Positions 1 to 7,190 of a stretch of 14,163 nt of DNA are shown piece after piece. Origin of the DNA: JBBKWH01 sp037968855 (GTDB taxonomy: Bacteria; Pseudomonadota; Gammaproteobacteria; Pseudomonadales; Moraxellaceae); assembly GCA_037968855.1 (NCBI GenBank), contig JBBKWH010000112.1, forward strand, positions 1 to 14,163, read 5' to 3'. Both the position numbers and the translations under genes were made by a program. Within the stretch, counting starts at the first letter, position 1; each line of letters opens with the position of its first letter. A model generated the notes under the pieces. The model saw nothing but the letters and a program-made list of their open reading frames with translations, did no database searches and was not told the origin of the DNA.

Positions 1-1901
1 TGGGTGACGTGGTCGGTACTGGTTCAAGCCGTAAATCAGCGACCAACTCGGTGCTGTGGTTTACTGGTGACGACTTACCATTCATCCCGAACAAGCGTGA
101 TGGTGGTGTGTGTATCGGTTCTAAAATCGCACCGATTTTCTTTAACACCATGGAAGATGCTGGCGCACTGCCAATCGAACTTGATGTCAATGAAATGAAC
201 ACCGGCGACGTGATTGAGCTACATATCGATCATGACACCGCTGTGGTTACTGCCACCAAAGACGGCAAAGAAATCGCTAAAGCACCACTGAAAACGCCAG
301 TATTGCTTGATGAAGTTCGTGCTGGTGGCCGTATTAACCTGATCATTGGCCGTGGCTTGACCACCAAGGCTCGTGAATTCTTAGAATTGCCTGCCACTGA
401 CATGTTCCGCACACCAGTTCAGCCTGCCGATACTGGCAAAGGCTACACACTGGCGCAAAAAATGGTTGGCAAGGCATGTGGTATCGACGGCGTTCGCCCA
501 GGTACTTACTGCGAACCAAAAATGACCACCGTGGGTTCTCAAGACACCACCGGCCCAATGACCCGTGACGAGCTAAAAGACTTGGCTTGCTTGGGCTTTT
601 CGGCTGACTTGGTCATGCAATCGTTCTGTCACACAGCGGCTTATCCAAAGCCAGTTGACGTATCGATGCAACACAGCTTGCCTGACTTCATCATGAACCG
701 TGGCGGTGTGTCGCTACGTCCTGGTGACGGGATCATCCATAGCTGGTTGAACCGTATGTTGATGCCGGATACCGTTGGTACTGGCGGTGACTCACATACA
801 CGTTTTCCATTAGGTATTTCGTTCCCAGCCGGTTCTGGTTTGGTTGCGTTTGCTGCGGCAACTGGCGTGATGCCACTCGACATGCCAGAGTCGATCTTGG
901 TGCGCTTTAAAGGCGAAATGCAACCGGGTATCACCTTACGTGACCTCGTGCATGCAATCCCTTACTACGCGATCCAAAAAGGTCTGCTGACCGTTGAGAA
1001 GAAGGGCAAAATCAACGCCTTTAACGGTCGCGTACTTGAAATCGAAGGTCTGGACTTCCTGACCGTTGAGCAAGCGTTTGAGCTGTCTGATGCATCTGCC
1101 GAGCGTTCTGCTGCTGGCTGTACCATCACACTGTCTGAAGCCTCAGTTGCCGAATACCTGACCTCAAACATCACCTTGCTCAAGTGGATGATCTCTGAAG
1201 GTTACGGCGATGCGCGTACCTTGAGCCGTCGTATCGAAGGCATGCAAGCATGGTTGGCTAACCCAAGTCTGATGCGTGCTGATGCGGATGCTGAATACGC
1301 CGAAGTCATCGAAATCGATCTGGCTGATGTCAAAGAACCTGTTCTTTGCTGCCCGAACGATCCAGATGATGCAAAATTATTGTCTGACGTTGCTGGCGAC
1401 AAAATCGACGAAGTGTTTATCGGTTCTTGCATGACCAACATTGGTCACTTCCGTGCAGCCGGTAAACTACTGGACAAAGTACCGGGTGGCTCACTGACCA
1501 CTAAGTTGTGGATTGCACCACCAACCAAGATGGATGCCCATCAGTTGATGGAAGAAGGCTACTACAACATCTATGGTAAAGCCGGTGCGCGTACTGAAAT
1601 GCCAGGTTGCTCGCTGTGTATGGGTAACCAAGCACGCGTTGCACCAAACAGCACCGTTGTATCTACCTCAACCCGTAACTTCCCGAACCGTCTGGGTCAG
1701 GGTGCCAATGTATATCTGGCCTCTGCTGAGTTGGCATCGGTTGCCGCGGTCATGGGTAAGTTGCCAACGGTTGAAGAGTACATGGGCTATGCTGCGACCA
1801 TCAACAGCATGTCTGGCGAAATCTATCAGTACCTCAACTTCGACAAGATCGAAGAATATACTGACAAAGCCGACAAAATCAGTGTTGCTCAGTTGACCTA
1901 A
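1..1901 (+). CDS. acnB: Aconitate hydratase B (bifunctional aconitase / 2-methylisocitrate dehydratase), 5'-truncated by window edge
   Basis: The frame is open from base 3 and ends at TAA 1899-1901, giving about 632 residues. The E. coli enzyme has about 865, so roughly the first 235 residues (HEAT-like domain and part of the swivel domain) lie outside the window. AcnB interconverts citrate and isocitrate in the cytoplasmic TCA cycle, and AcnB enzymes also hydrate 2-methyl-cis-aconitate in the methylcitrate cycle. The visible part opens with GDVVGTGSSRKS, which holds the Ser-Ser-Arg loop that corresponds to the catalytic Ser/Arg loop of other aconitases. The three [4Fe-4S] ligands are present: the Cys of GSCMTNIGH (codon 1428-1430) and both Cys of PGCSLCMGN (1608-1610 and 1617-1619). 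Similarity to E. coli AcnB is continuous to the C-terminus with no frameshift. The GTG at base 9 is an internal Val codon, not a start. A terminator follows directly, so this is the last gene of its transcript. Confidence 0.97.
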   Translation, partial: GDVVGTGSSRKSATNSVLWFTGDDLPFIPNKRDGGVCIGSKIAPIFFNTMEDAGALPIELDVNEMNTGDVIELHIDHDTAVVTATKDGKEIAKAPLKTPVLLDEVRAGGRINLIIGRGLTTKAREFLELPATDMFRTPVQPADTGKGYTLAQKMVGKACGIDGVRPGTYCEPKMTTVGSQDTTGPMTRDELKDLACLGFSADLVMQSFCHTAAYPKPVDVSMQHSLPDFIMNRGGVSLRPGDGIIHSWLNRMLMPDTVGTGGDSHTRFPLGISFPAGSGLVAFAAATGVMPLDMPESILVRFKGEMQPGITLRDLVHAIPYYAIQKGLLTVEKKGKINAFNGRVLEIEGLDFLTVEQAFELSDASAERSAAGCTITLSEASVAEYLTSNITLLKWMISEGYGDARTLSRRIEGMQAWLANPSLMRADADAEYAEVIEIDLADVKEPVLCCPNDPDDAKLLSDVAGDKIDEVFIGSCMTNIGHFRAAGKLLDKVPGGSLTTKLWIAPPTKMDAHQLMEEGYYNIYGKAGARTEMPGCSLCMGNQARVAPNSTVVSTSTRNFPNRLGQGANVYLASAELASVAAVMGKLPTVEEYMGYAATINSMSGEIYQYLNFDKIEEYTDKADKISVAQLT

Positions 1902-1913
1902 TCAATTGAGCGA

Positions 1914-1937
1914 GTCGATGGTTTAAACCCCATCGAC
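1914..1937. repeat. Perfect inverted repeat after acnB stop
   Basis: GTCGATGG (1914-1921) is the exact reverse complement of CCATCGAC (1930-1937), with an 8-base loop. It lies 12 bases after the acnB stop and just before the terminator hairpin. There is no T-run behind it, so it is probably a 3'-end mRNA stem rather than a second terminator. Confidence 0.5.
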
Positions 1938-1945
1938 TGCTGATT

Positions 1946-1981
1946 AAGCCCTCATCAAGATCACTTGGTGAGGGCTTTTTT
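1946..1981 (+). terminator. Rho-independent terminator of acnB
   Basis: AAGCCCTCA (1946-1954) pairs with TGAGGGCTT (1969-1977), and the loop region can extend the stem by a few bases. A run of T follows (1976-1981). It lies 45 bases beyond the acnB stop. Confidence 0.9.
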
Positions 1982-2077
1982 GATTGAAGGGGTCTTATAT
2001 CATTGTAATGATCAAAAAAATCGCATCAAAAATCCGTTGATCGTCAAATCAAATAACTGCTATCAAAATTAACGGTT

Positions 2078-2105
2078 TTAACAATTAAAGAATTTATCTT
2101 ATGCT
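2078..2105 (+). promoter_or_regulatory. Candidate sigma70-type promoter for the DUF2061 gene
   Basis: TTAACA (2078-2083) is followed after 16 bases by TATGCT (2100-2105), in a very AT-rich stretch after the acnB terminator and 37 bases before the next start codon. The fit is fair (two mismatches from the -35 consensus, two from the -10). It was picked by eye only. Confidence 0.35.
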
Positions 2106-2141
2106 GTTTTTAAGCAGAATTATGTTGTTGAGGAGATTGAG

Positions 2142-2369
2142 ATGGCACACGTTCAAAGCTTTATTATTGACAATCAACAGACGCTCAAAAAAACCTTGAG
2201 CTACTACATCATGCACATCACTGTGGCTGCTATTGTGGCCTATATGGTGACAGGCAATGTATTGATGTCACTCACATTAAGCTTGCTTGAACCCACGGTG
2301 CAAGCCTTTGCATTTTTTATTCACGAGCGGATATGGATCGCACGAGATACAGCCCAAAATATCGACTAA
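2142..2369 (+). CDS. Small DUF2061-family inner-membrane protein
   Basis: This is a 75-residue protein with start ATG 2142 and a strong ribosome site AGGAG (2131-2135) six bases upstream. It has the layout of DUF2061 proteins: a short N-terminus, then KKTLSYYIMH (about residues 16-25), a first hydrophobic helix with AYMVTGN (about 25-42), and a second helix with SLLEPTVQAFAFFIHERIW (about 46-66), ending in the characteristic F-x-H-E-R-x-W. Members are small predicted membrane proteins of unknown function. It is transcribed alone, between the acnB terminator and a convergent membrane-protein gene. The family call rests on remembered motif pattern. Confidence 0.75.
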   Translation: MAHVQSFIIDNQQTLKKTLSYYIMHITVAAIVAYMVTGNVLMSLTLSLLEPTVQAFAFFIHERIWIARDTAQNID

Positions 2370-2386
2370 AACACACGCTTGGCCTG

Positions 2387-2409
2387 CCACCGTGCTGATC
2401 ATGCGGTGG
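2387..2409. repeat. GC-rich hairpin between two convergent genes
   Basis: CCACCG (2387-2392) pairs with CGGTGG (2404-2409) around an 11-base loop containing the self-complementary TGATCA. It sits in the 93-base gap between the convergent DUF2061 gene (+) and the four-helix protein gene (-). Neither side has a T-run, so it may be a weak or factor-dependent terminator. No better terminator is visible in this gap. Confidence 0.35.
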
Positions 2410-2462
2410 TGGCTGCCTATCAACAGATCAAGGTTAAGCAGAGTACAGATGTAGGACATGCG

Positions 2463-3158
2463 TTAAACCATAGGTGGTCGAGTGACAATATGGTAATTGG
2501 TCATCTGTACACCAGAGATCCAAACGGTTAAACGATAACTAAAGTAATAAAACAGCATGTAAAGCACATAAGCCGTGATGATCCAATTATAGGCACTATG
2601 CAGCGATGCCACATCATTGGCATGGCTAAAGCGATACACCGCTGTGACTTTGACCACGTTGGCCACCATCAGCAACATCCACCAGATAGGCAATACCCAA
2701 CGCCCTTCATTAGGGTCTGATTTGCCCATCAATCGTCGTTCTGGATTAAGCGGTTTGCTTTGCTGCCAGAGCTTACGAATCATTTTAAGCGAAGAGAGTA
2801 GGCCAAGTAGTACACGACCCATCACAGATGCCGAATGCTTTAAATTTCGCTCGGTTACTTTTTCGAGCGCCAAAATATTGATGAAGGCCAGATACAACCA
2901 CCATAAAATATAACAGCCCACAGACAAGGTCAGTGCCAACTGTCCTTTGCGTAGCCAGCTGTCCATCATTAAGGTGTGTTGTGCCTCAGTCGGCAAACTA
3001 TTGAGCGCAATCTCTGGCGCAAACTGGGTCAGTAATCCCACCATCTGTAGGCTGTGGCTAATTGAAAATAAGCTCACCAAACCCGCAAAAATGGCCAGCT
3101 TGGCGAGTTTGCGGTTGTAAGGACGTAAATCACGATAGATGTAATGCAAGAAAAACAC
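2463..3158 (-). CDS. Four-helix membrane protein, possibly DUF4328-like, function unknown
   Basis: This is 231 residues if the first possible start, GTG 3156-3158, is used. Four hydrophobic segments are visible at about residues 19-45, 72-97, 153-176 and 190-212, with a basic loop between helices 2 and 3. The patterns W-L-Y-x-A-F-I-N after helix 2 and W-x-L-P-I-W-W at helix 3 recall DUF4328 proteins, but the match is partial. The start is uncertain: no good Shine-Dalgarno sequence precedes the GTG, which lies only 11 bases past the T-run of the terminator of the upstream regulator gene. A start a little further inside (for example TTG at codon 4) is possible. Its role is unknown, and nothing in it ties it to alkane metabolism. 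Confidence 0.7.
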   Translation of the reverse strand: MFFLHYIYRDLRPYNRKLAKLAIFAGLVSLFSISHSLQMVGLLTQFAPEIALNSLPTEAQHTLMMDSWLRKGQLALTLSVGCYILWWLYLAFINILALEKVTERNLKHSASVMGRVLLGLLSSLKMIRKLWQQSKPLNPERRLMGKSDPNEGRWVLPIWWMLLMVANVVKVTAVYRFSHANDVASLHSAYNWIITAYVLYMLFYYFSYRLTVWISGVQMTNYHIVTRPPMV

Positions 3159-3169
3159 TTCGATTCAAC

Positions 3170-3203
3170 AAAAAACGTGTCAGATCATAGCCTGTTCTGA
3201 CAC
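3170..3203 (-). terminator. Rho-independent terminator of the AraC-type regulator gene
   Basis: On the - strand GTGTCAGA (3203-3196) pairs with TCTGACAC (3184-3177) around an 11-base loop, followed by G and six T (3175-3170). It lies about 40 bases beyond the regulator stop and so separates that gene from the membrane-protein gene downstream. Confidence 0.8.
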
Positions 3204-3242
3204 ATGAAGTCTTTTGCATTTCTACCGATCACAGCAGCGTGC

Positions 3243-4178
3243 TTAAGTTTTAAATGAAGGATTACTGCGACGATATTGGCTGGGTGACACACCAAAATGT
3301 CGCTTAAAGGCTTGACTAAAAGAGGTTTCTGAGCCGTAACCGACTAACTCGCTAATTCGACTAACGCTATATTGATGCTCGCGTAGGTTCCATGCTGCCA
3401 GTCTTAATCGATGAGCGGCCAAGTACGACAGCGGTGGCTGCCCCATGACATCACTAAAGCGCTCGGCAAAACCCGAACGAGACATACAAGCCAGACTGGC
3501 CAGCTCTGCAACAGTCCATGATCCAGCAGGATTGGCATGAATCGCCGTCAGCACGGGCGAAAGTTGTGGATCACTCAGCGCCGTTAACCAGCTATCTGAG
3601 CCTTGCGGTAGTTGTTCGACGTGGTCACGCACGCACTCAATCAGTAACATCCCCACCAAGCGATTCATCAGCGTATCTCGGCCTGGTCGTGTGCGTACTG
3701 CTTCAAGGGCCAAAAACTGCAAGCCGATTTGCAACCAGTCTGGTGCGCCTTGGCCTGTCATATTGCGAATTAACATAATTGTCGGCAAGGCAGACAGCAA
3801 CGGCTTGGCCATATCGACATCGAGTAAGCAGCGGATGCACAGCACCAAGGTATCGGAACGACCTTCTTGTAGTCGAACAGGATCATTACGGTGACCACGA
3901 AACTCGTGGATTAATGGATGAGCGATTTTAAGCCGAGCTTGCGTGTTGCTAAATACAGCATGCTGCTGGCCACTGGGAATCACCACCATATCACCAGCAA
4001 CCAAATTATAGATATCTTGGTCTTGTGCAGTCAGTTGCATCTCTCCGGTCATGATGATGTAAAACACCGTCAAACCTTGAGTGTTTAACTCAAAATGCCA
4101 GTCACGCTGACCCATCACGTAGAGGTATTCGGCCCCTCGCAAGTGGATATCATCCAAAATCTGGCTTAACGCATCCAT
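3243..4178 (-). CDS. AraC/XylS-family transcriptional regulator, likely alkane-responsive (AlkR-like)
   Basis: This is 311 residues with ATG 4176-4178. The N-terminal half (about 1-130) looks like a cupin-type effector-binding domain: beta-rich, with G-D-M-V-V-I-P-S-G-Q-Q-H at 62-73. The C-terminal part (about 205-305) is an AraC DNA-binding domain with two helix-turn-helix units: V-A-E-L-A-S-L-A-C-M-S-R-S-G-F near 222-236, and I-S-E-L-V-G-Y-G-S-E-T-S-F-S-Q-A-F near 275-291, ending F-G-V-S-P-S-Q-Y-R. It is divergent from alkB with a 166-base gap, the usual layout for a local activator. AraC/XylS proteins such as AlkR activate alkM in Acinetobacter; assigning the same role here is inference from position. 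No strong ribosome site precedes the start. The gene ends at its own terminator. Confidence 0.9.
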   Translation of the reverse strand: MDALSQILDDIHLRGAEYLYVMGQRDWHFELNTQGLTVFYIIMTGEMQLTAQDQDIYNLVAGDMVVIPSGQQHAVFSNTQARLKIAHPLIHEFRGHRNDPVRLQEGRSDTLVLCIRCLLDVDMAKPLLSALPTIMLIRNMTGQGAPDWLQIGLQFLALEAVRTRPGRDTLMNRLVGMLLIECVRDHVEQLPQGSDSWLTALSDPQLSPVLTAIHANPAGSWTVAELASLACMSRSGFAERFSDVMGQPPLSYLAAHRLRLAAWNLREHQYSVSRISELVGYGSETSFSQAFKRHFGVSPSQYRRSNPSFKT

Positions 4179-4344
4179 AGAGAGTCACTAAAAAACAGAT
4201 CATTGCATTGTTACAAGCTTTGGTGGCTTAGGAGAAGCCTTGAAACTTGTTTCCGGATTCTGGCATAGGTTTTATGGACGCTTACGCCTAGTTATCAATT
4301 TGCCATTGGACAATGATAACGTTATATCGCGAGGAGTAGTCATT
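4179..4344. promoter_or_regulatory. Divergent regulator-alkB intergenic region with inverted repeat
   Basis: This region must hold the promoters of both the AraC-type regulator (-) and the first alkB (+). The clearest structure is GTTATCA (4291-4297) facing TGATAAC (4314-4320). Inside it TTG (4300-4302) can pair with CAA (4311-4313), and CATTG/CAATG flank the centre. It ends 10 bases before the alkB ribosome site, so it could be an operator or a leader hairpin. A weak -35/-10 pair (TTGAAA 4240-4245, CATAGG 4264-4269) is the only promoter-like match I saw on +. A sigma54 match was looked for and not found. Confidence 0.4.
4331..4336 (+). promoter_or_regulatory. Ribosome binding site fixing the start of the first alkB
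   Basis: GAGGAG lies 8 bases before ATG 4345. The same frame is open 35 codons further upstream to a TTG-type start at 4240, but no ribosome site precedes that. With the ATG at 4345 the protein is 398 residues, exactly the length of the second AlkB. The upstream extension is therefore not coding. Confidence 0.85.
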
Positions 4345-5541
4345 ATGAACGCACAGACCCCAGCACATGTGATGGCCCAATCGGCACAGCCATCCGAGTG
4401 GATCGATGCAAAGCGCCATCTATGGTTGCTAAGCCCAGCTGTACCAATGATTGGTGTTGGTGCACTGTTGATCTATCGTGCTGCACCCAAAAAAGCCCGT
4501 GTATTGGCTTGGATCGGGCCGCTGCTGATTCATGTGGTGATTCCAACGCTGGATCGTATCATTGGTACAGATCATAGCAACCCGCCAGAAGACATTATTC
4601 GTCAGCTTGAATCTGATGCCTATTACGCCAAAATCGTTAAAGCTTTTATTCCAGCACAATATTTAGCTTTGTTCTTGGGCGCTTATCTGGCCACACGCAA
4701 AGATGTGCCTTTGGCAGATCAAGTGGGCTTGGCATTTTCGGTAGGCGCACTCAATGGTATTGCCATTAACACCGCGCACGAACTCAGCCACAAGAGCAGC
4801 CGCAAAGAACAACTGATGTCATTGATGGCCTTAGCACCAACCGGCTATGGTCATTTCCGTGTTGAACACCCATACGGTCACCATAAGCGTGTTGCCACAC
4901 CAGAAGATCCAGCCAGCTCCAAAATGGGCGAAACCTTCTGGCAATTCTTGCCACGTACCGTGATTGGTAGCTTTAAGTCTGCTATCGAAATCGAAACACG
5001 TCGTCTAGAGCGTAAAGGCAAAACCTTTTGGACTACCGATAACGAGTTGCTGCAAGGTTGGGCCATGAGTGCTGGCTTGTATGCTGTTTTAATTGCTGCA
5101 TTTGGTAAAAAAGTGATTCCATTTGTTGCTGCACAAGCGGTATATGGCTTTAGCTTGCTAGAGGTCATTAACTACGTTGAGCACTACGGCCTTAAGCGTG
5201 AAGACTTGGGTAACGGCAAATACGCCCGTACCATGCCGGAGCATAGCTGGAACAGCAACAACATCGTGACCAACTTGTTCTTGTACCAGTTGCAGCGTCA
5301 TTCGGATCACCATGCATATCCGACTCGTAGCTTCCAAGCCTTGCGTCACTTTGAAGACTCGCCACAACTTCCAGCCGGTTATGCCAGCATGTTGTTGCCA
5401 GCCTATATTCCATCGATCTGGTTTAAGATTATGGACAAGCGCGTTTTTGATCACTACAAAGGTGACTTAAGCAAAGCCAATATCTTGCCAAGCCGTCGCG
5501 AAAAACTGTTTAAGAAATTTGGCTTCAAATCCGCAGAGTAA
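4345..5541 (+). CDS. alkB: Alkane 1-monooxygenase (AlkB), first of two paralogs
   Basis: This 398-residue integral membrane di-iron enzyme hydroxylates the terminal carbon of n-alkanes using O2 and electrons from rubredoxin. All histidine motifs of the family are present: H-E-L-S-H-K (145-150), E-H-P-Y-G-H-H (174-180), N-Y-V-E-H-Y-G (276-282) and L-Q-R-H-S-D-H-H-A (316-324). Hydrophobic helices occur mainly at about 28-70, 100-145 and 240-275, in line with the six-helix AlkB fold. Aligned to P. putida GPo1 AlkB, the Trp55 position that limits chain length is Ile62 here, which predicts acceptance of longer alkanes. No rubredoxin domain is fused. It is divergent from an AraC-type regulator and closed by its own terminator. 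The paralog 170 bases downstream is very similar, above all in the His-motif half. Confidence 0.96.
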   Translation: MNAQTPAHVMAQSAQPSEWIDAKRHLWLLSPAVPMIGVGALLIYRAAPKKARVLAWIGPLLIHVVIPTLDRIIGTDHSNPPEDIIRQLESDAYYAKIVKAFIPAQYLALFLGAYLATRKDVPLADQVGLAFSVGALNGIAINTAHELSHKSSRKEQLMSLMALAPTGYGHFRVEHPYGHHKRVATPEDPASSKMGETFWQFLPRTVIGSFKSAIEIETRRLERKGKTFWTTDNELLQGWAMSAGLYAVLIAAFGKKVIPFVAAQAVYGFSLLEVINYVEHYGLKREDLGNGKYARTMPEHSWNSNNIVTNLFLYQLQRHSDHHAYPTRSFQALRHFEDSPQLPAGYASMLLPAYIPSIWFKIMDKRVFDHYKGDLSKANILPSRREKLFKKFGFKSAE

Positions 5542-5575
5542 ATCGTTATTCATAACTGATTAATGATTCATTAAT

Positions 5576-5603
5576 AAACCCGCTGAATGCGGGTTTATTT
5601 TTT
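5576..5603 (+). terminator. Rho-independent terminator of the first alkB
   Basis: AAACCCGC (5576-5583) pairs with GCGGGTTT (5589-5596) around the loop TGAAT, followed by ATTTTTT. It lies between the two alkB genes, so the second is probably transcribed from its own promoter in the AT-rich stretch 5604-5700. I could not identify a convincing -35/-10 pair there. Confidence 0.9.
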
Positions 5604-5712
5604 ATATTTATAACTTTGGCCTTTGAGTGATATTGTTTGGACGATTGCATCTATTTTATCTACCAACAAAAGAAGATTATAAAGATATAGTAACCGAATA
5701 GGTGGAATCATC

Positions 5713-6909
5713 ATGAATGCCGTGACAATACTGCAAGCCGATACGCAAACGCGTCCAGCCGACTGGAGTGACTCAAAGCGTTATTTATGGTTACTCAGTC
5801 CAGCCATTCCCGCCATTGGTGTTGGGGCATTTTTGATTTATAAAGCGTCACCCAAAAAAATGCGTGCATTAGCATGGTTTGGGCCTTTATTAGTCCATGC
5901 GGTGATTCCCGTGTTAGACCGGATGTTTGGTGAAGATGCGAGTAATCCACCAGAAGAAGCGATTGCACGTTTAGAACAAGATCCCTATTACGCCACACTG
6001 GTCAAACTGTTTATTCCGCTACAGTTTGCCGCCAATGCCTTAGCTTTAGAGATCGCCGCCAATAAAAACACACCATGGCTTGATCGCCTAGGCATGACCG
6101 TGTCATTAGGCGTGCTTAATGCGATTGCCTTTAATACCTCGCACGAGCTGAGTCATAAGCATGGCCAGCTAGATCGTTTCTTATCCAAGCTAACACTGGC
6201 ACCAACAGCCTATACGCATTTTTGTGTTGAGCATCCTATGGGTCACCATAAGCGTGTGGCCACACCAGAAGATCCAGCCAGCTCTCAGCTCGGCGAAAGT
6301 TTTTGGGAGTTCTTGCCGCGCACAGTCAAAGGCGGCATACAATCGGCGCTAGAGATTGAGCGCCGTCGTCTCAAGCGTCGTGGTGAGTCCTTTTGGTCGC
6401 TCAAAAACGAGCTATTGCAAGGCTGGGGCATGACGGCTGCATTCTGGGGAACCAGTGTGGCAGCGCTTGGGCCACGCGTTTTGCCTGCATTGATTGGTCA
6501 GGCTGTGTATTCGTCTAGCTTGTTTGAAGTCATTAATTATGTCGAGCATTACGGCCTTAAGCGCCAAAAAACGCCAACGGGTCAATACGAGCGAACCAAG
6601 CCAGAGCATAGCTGGAACAGTAATCGGATCGTGACCAACTTGGTGCTGTATCAACTACAGCGACATTCTGATCATCATGCCTATCCAACGCGTAGTTATC
6701 AGGCATTGCGTCATTTTGAGAATACGCCGCAATTACCGAGCGGTTATGCTTCTATGCTGTTGCCAGCTTATATTCCATCACTATGGTTTAAGCTCATGGA
6801 TCAGCGCGTGTTAGATCATTATCAGGGTGACTTAAACAAAGCGAATATTGCACCAAAACATCGCCACAAAATATTCAAAAAGTTTGGTTTATTAGATTCG
6901 CATCAATAA
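5713..6909 (+). CDS. alkB: Alkane 1-monooxygenase (AlkB), second paralog
   Basis: This is 398 residues, with ATG 5713 preceded by AGGTGG (5700-5705). It catalyses the same reaction as its neighbour: rubredoxin-dependent terminal hydroxylation of n-alkanes in the inner membrane. All ligand motifs are intact: H-E-L-S-H-K (144-149), E-H-P-M-G-H-H (173-179), V-E-H-Y-G (277-281) and L-Q-R-H-S-D-H-H (315-322). The residue matching GPo1 Trp55 is Val61, again small. Divergence from the first copy is concentrated in the N-terminus (1-20), in helices around 95-135 and 235-265, and in the extreme C-terminus, while the metal-site segments are nearly identical. This fits an old tandem duplication with substrate-range divergence rather than a recent copy. 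It has its own ribosome site and terminator, and codon choice differs throughout from the first copy. Confidence 0.96.
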   Translation: MNAVTILQADTQTRPADWSDSKRYLWLLSPAIPAIGVGAFLIYKASPKKMRALAWFGPLLVHAVIPVLDRMFGEDASNPPEEAIARLEQDPYYATLVKLFIPLQFAANALALEIAANKNTPWLDRLGMTVSLGVLNAIAFNTSHELSHKHGQLDRFLSKLTLAPTAYTHFCVEHPMGHHKRVATPEDPASSQLGESFWEFLPRTVKGGIQSALEIERRRLKRRGESFWSLKNELLQGWGMTAAFWGTSVAALGPRVLPALIGQAVYSSSLFEVINYVEHYGLKRQKTPTGQYERTKPEHSWNSNRIVTNLVLYQLQRHSDHHAYPTRSYQALRHFENTPQLPSGYASMLLPAYIPSLWFKLMDQRVLDHYQGDLNKANIAPKHRHKIFKKFGLLDSHQ

Positions 6910-6937
6910 ATTGATTTTTCATTTTATGTTAACCATT

Positions 6938-6966
6938 AAAAAAACCTGCATTGCGCGGGTTTTTTT
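6938..6966. terminator. Terminator after the second alkB
   Basis: A7-CCTGC (6938-6949) pairs with GCGGG-T7 (6955-6966) around the loop ATTGC, with one G-T wobble. Long A and T tracts on the two sides would make it work in both directions. It starts 29 bases after the alkB stop. Confidence 0.88.
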
Positions 6967-7190
6967 AGCTCAGGTCGTGTGTGAATTTTTATCGGATAGC
7001 TTTTTATTGGTATTGCTGTCTTTTGCAGAGTGTGATTGTCTTTACGGTGAAGGCAGAATGACCAGTCCACTGTTGTATAGCAATCAATATGGTCTCTCGT
7101 CATCAAAAAATCATTTAAAGACCAGTATTTAGTCAATCGATGCGGCACAAGCTCGATTTAAGCCTGTGATACACAGGACGGGGGAGTGAA
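6967..7190. other. Non-coding gap before the lipoprotein gene
   Basis: I see no convincing gene here. Short open frames on both strands overlap the terminator and lack ribosome sites. The stretch should carry the lipoprotein promoter, but no good sigma70 match stands out. Its one clear structure is a tight hairpin at 7163-7177, listed separately. Confidence 0.5.
7163..7177 (+). repeat. Tight hairpin next to the lipoprotein ribosome site
   Basis: CCTGTG (7163-7168) and CACAGG (7172-7177) form a perfect 6-bp stem with loop ATA. It ends 2-3 bases before the GGGGGAG ribosome site (7180-7186) of the following gene. It could affect translation or mRNA stability, or be a small operator. Confidence 0.4.

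Noticed and set aside
641..1441. Antisense open frames within acnB
   Set aside because: They are shadows of a highly conserved coding sequence, with no independent start signals or recognisable protein.
4261..4276. Sigma54 promoter before the first alkB (TGGCAT)
   Set aside because: The -12 GC does not occur at the required spacing from the GG.
4240..4344. A 35-codon N-terminal extension of the first alkB
   Set aside because: It has no ribosome site, while ATG 4345 has a strong one and gives the same 398-residue length as the paralog.
4202..5650. Shared short words before the two alkB genes (ATTGCAT at 4202 and 5644; TTGGAC-N-AT at 4306 and 5637) as a common operator
   Set aside because: Their distances to the start codons differ widely, and one or two shared 7-mers are expected by chance between two ~170-base AT-rich regions.
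6911..7148. Short open frames on both strands after the second alkB
   Set aside because: They overlap the terminator, have no ribosome site, and resemble no family I know.
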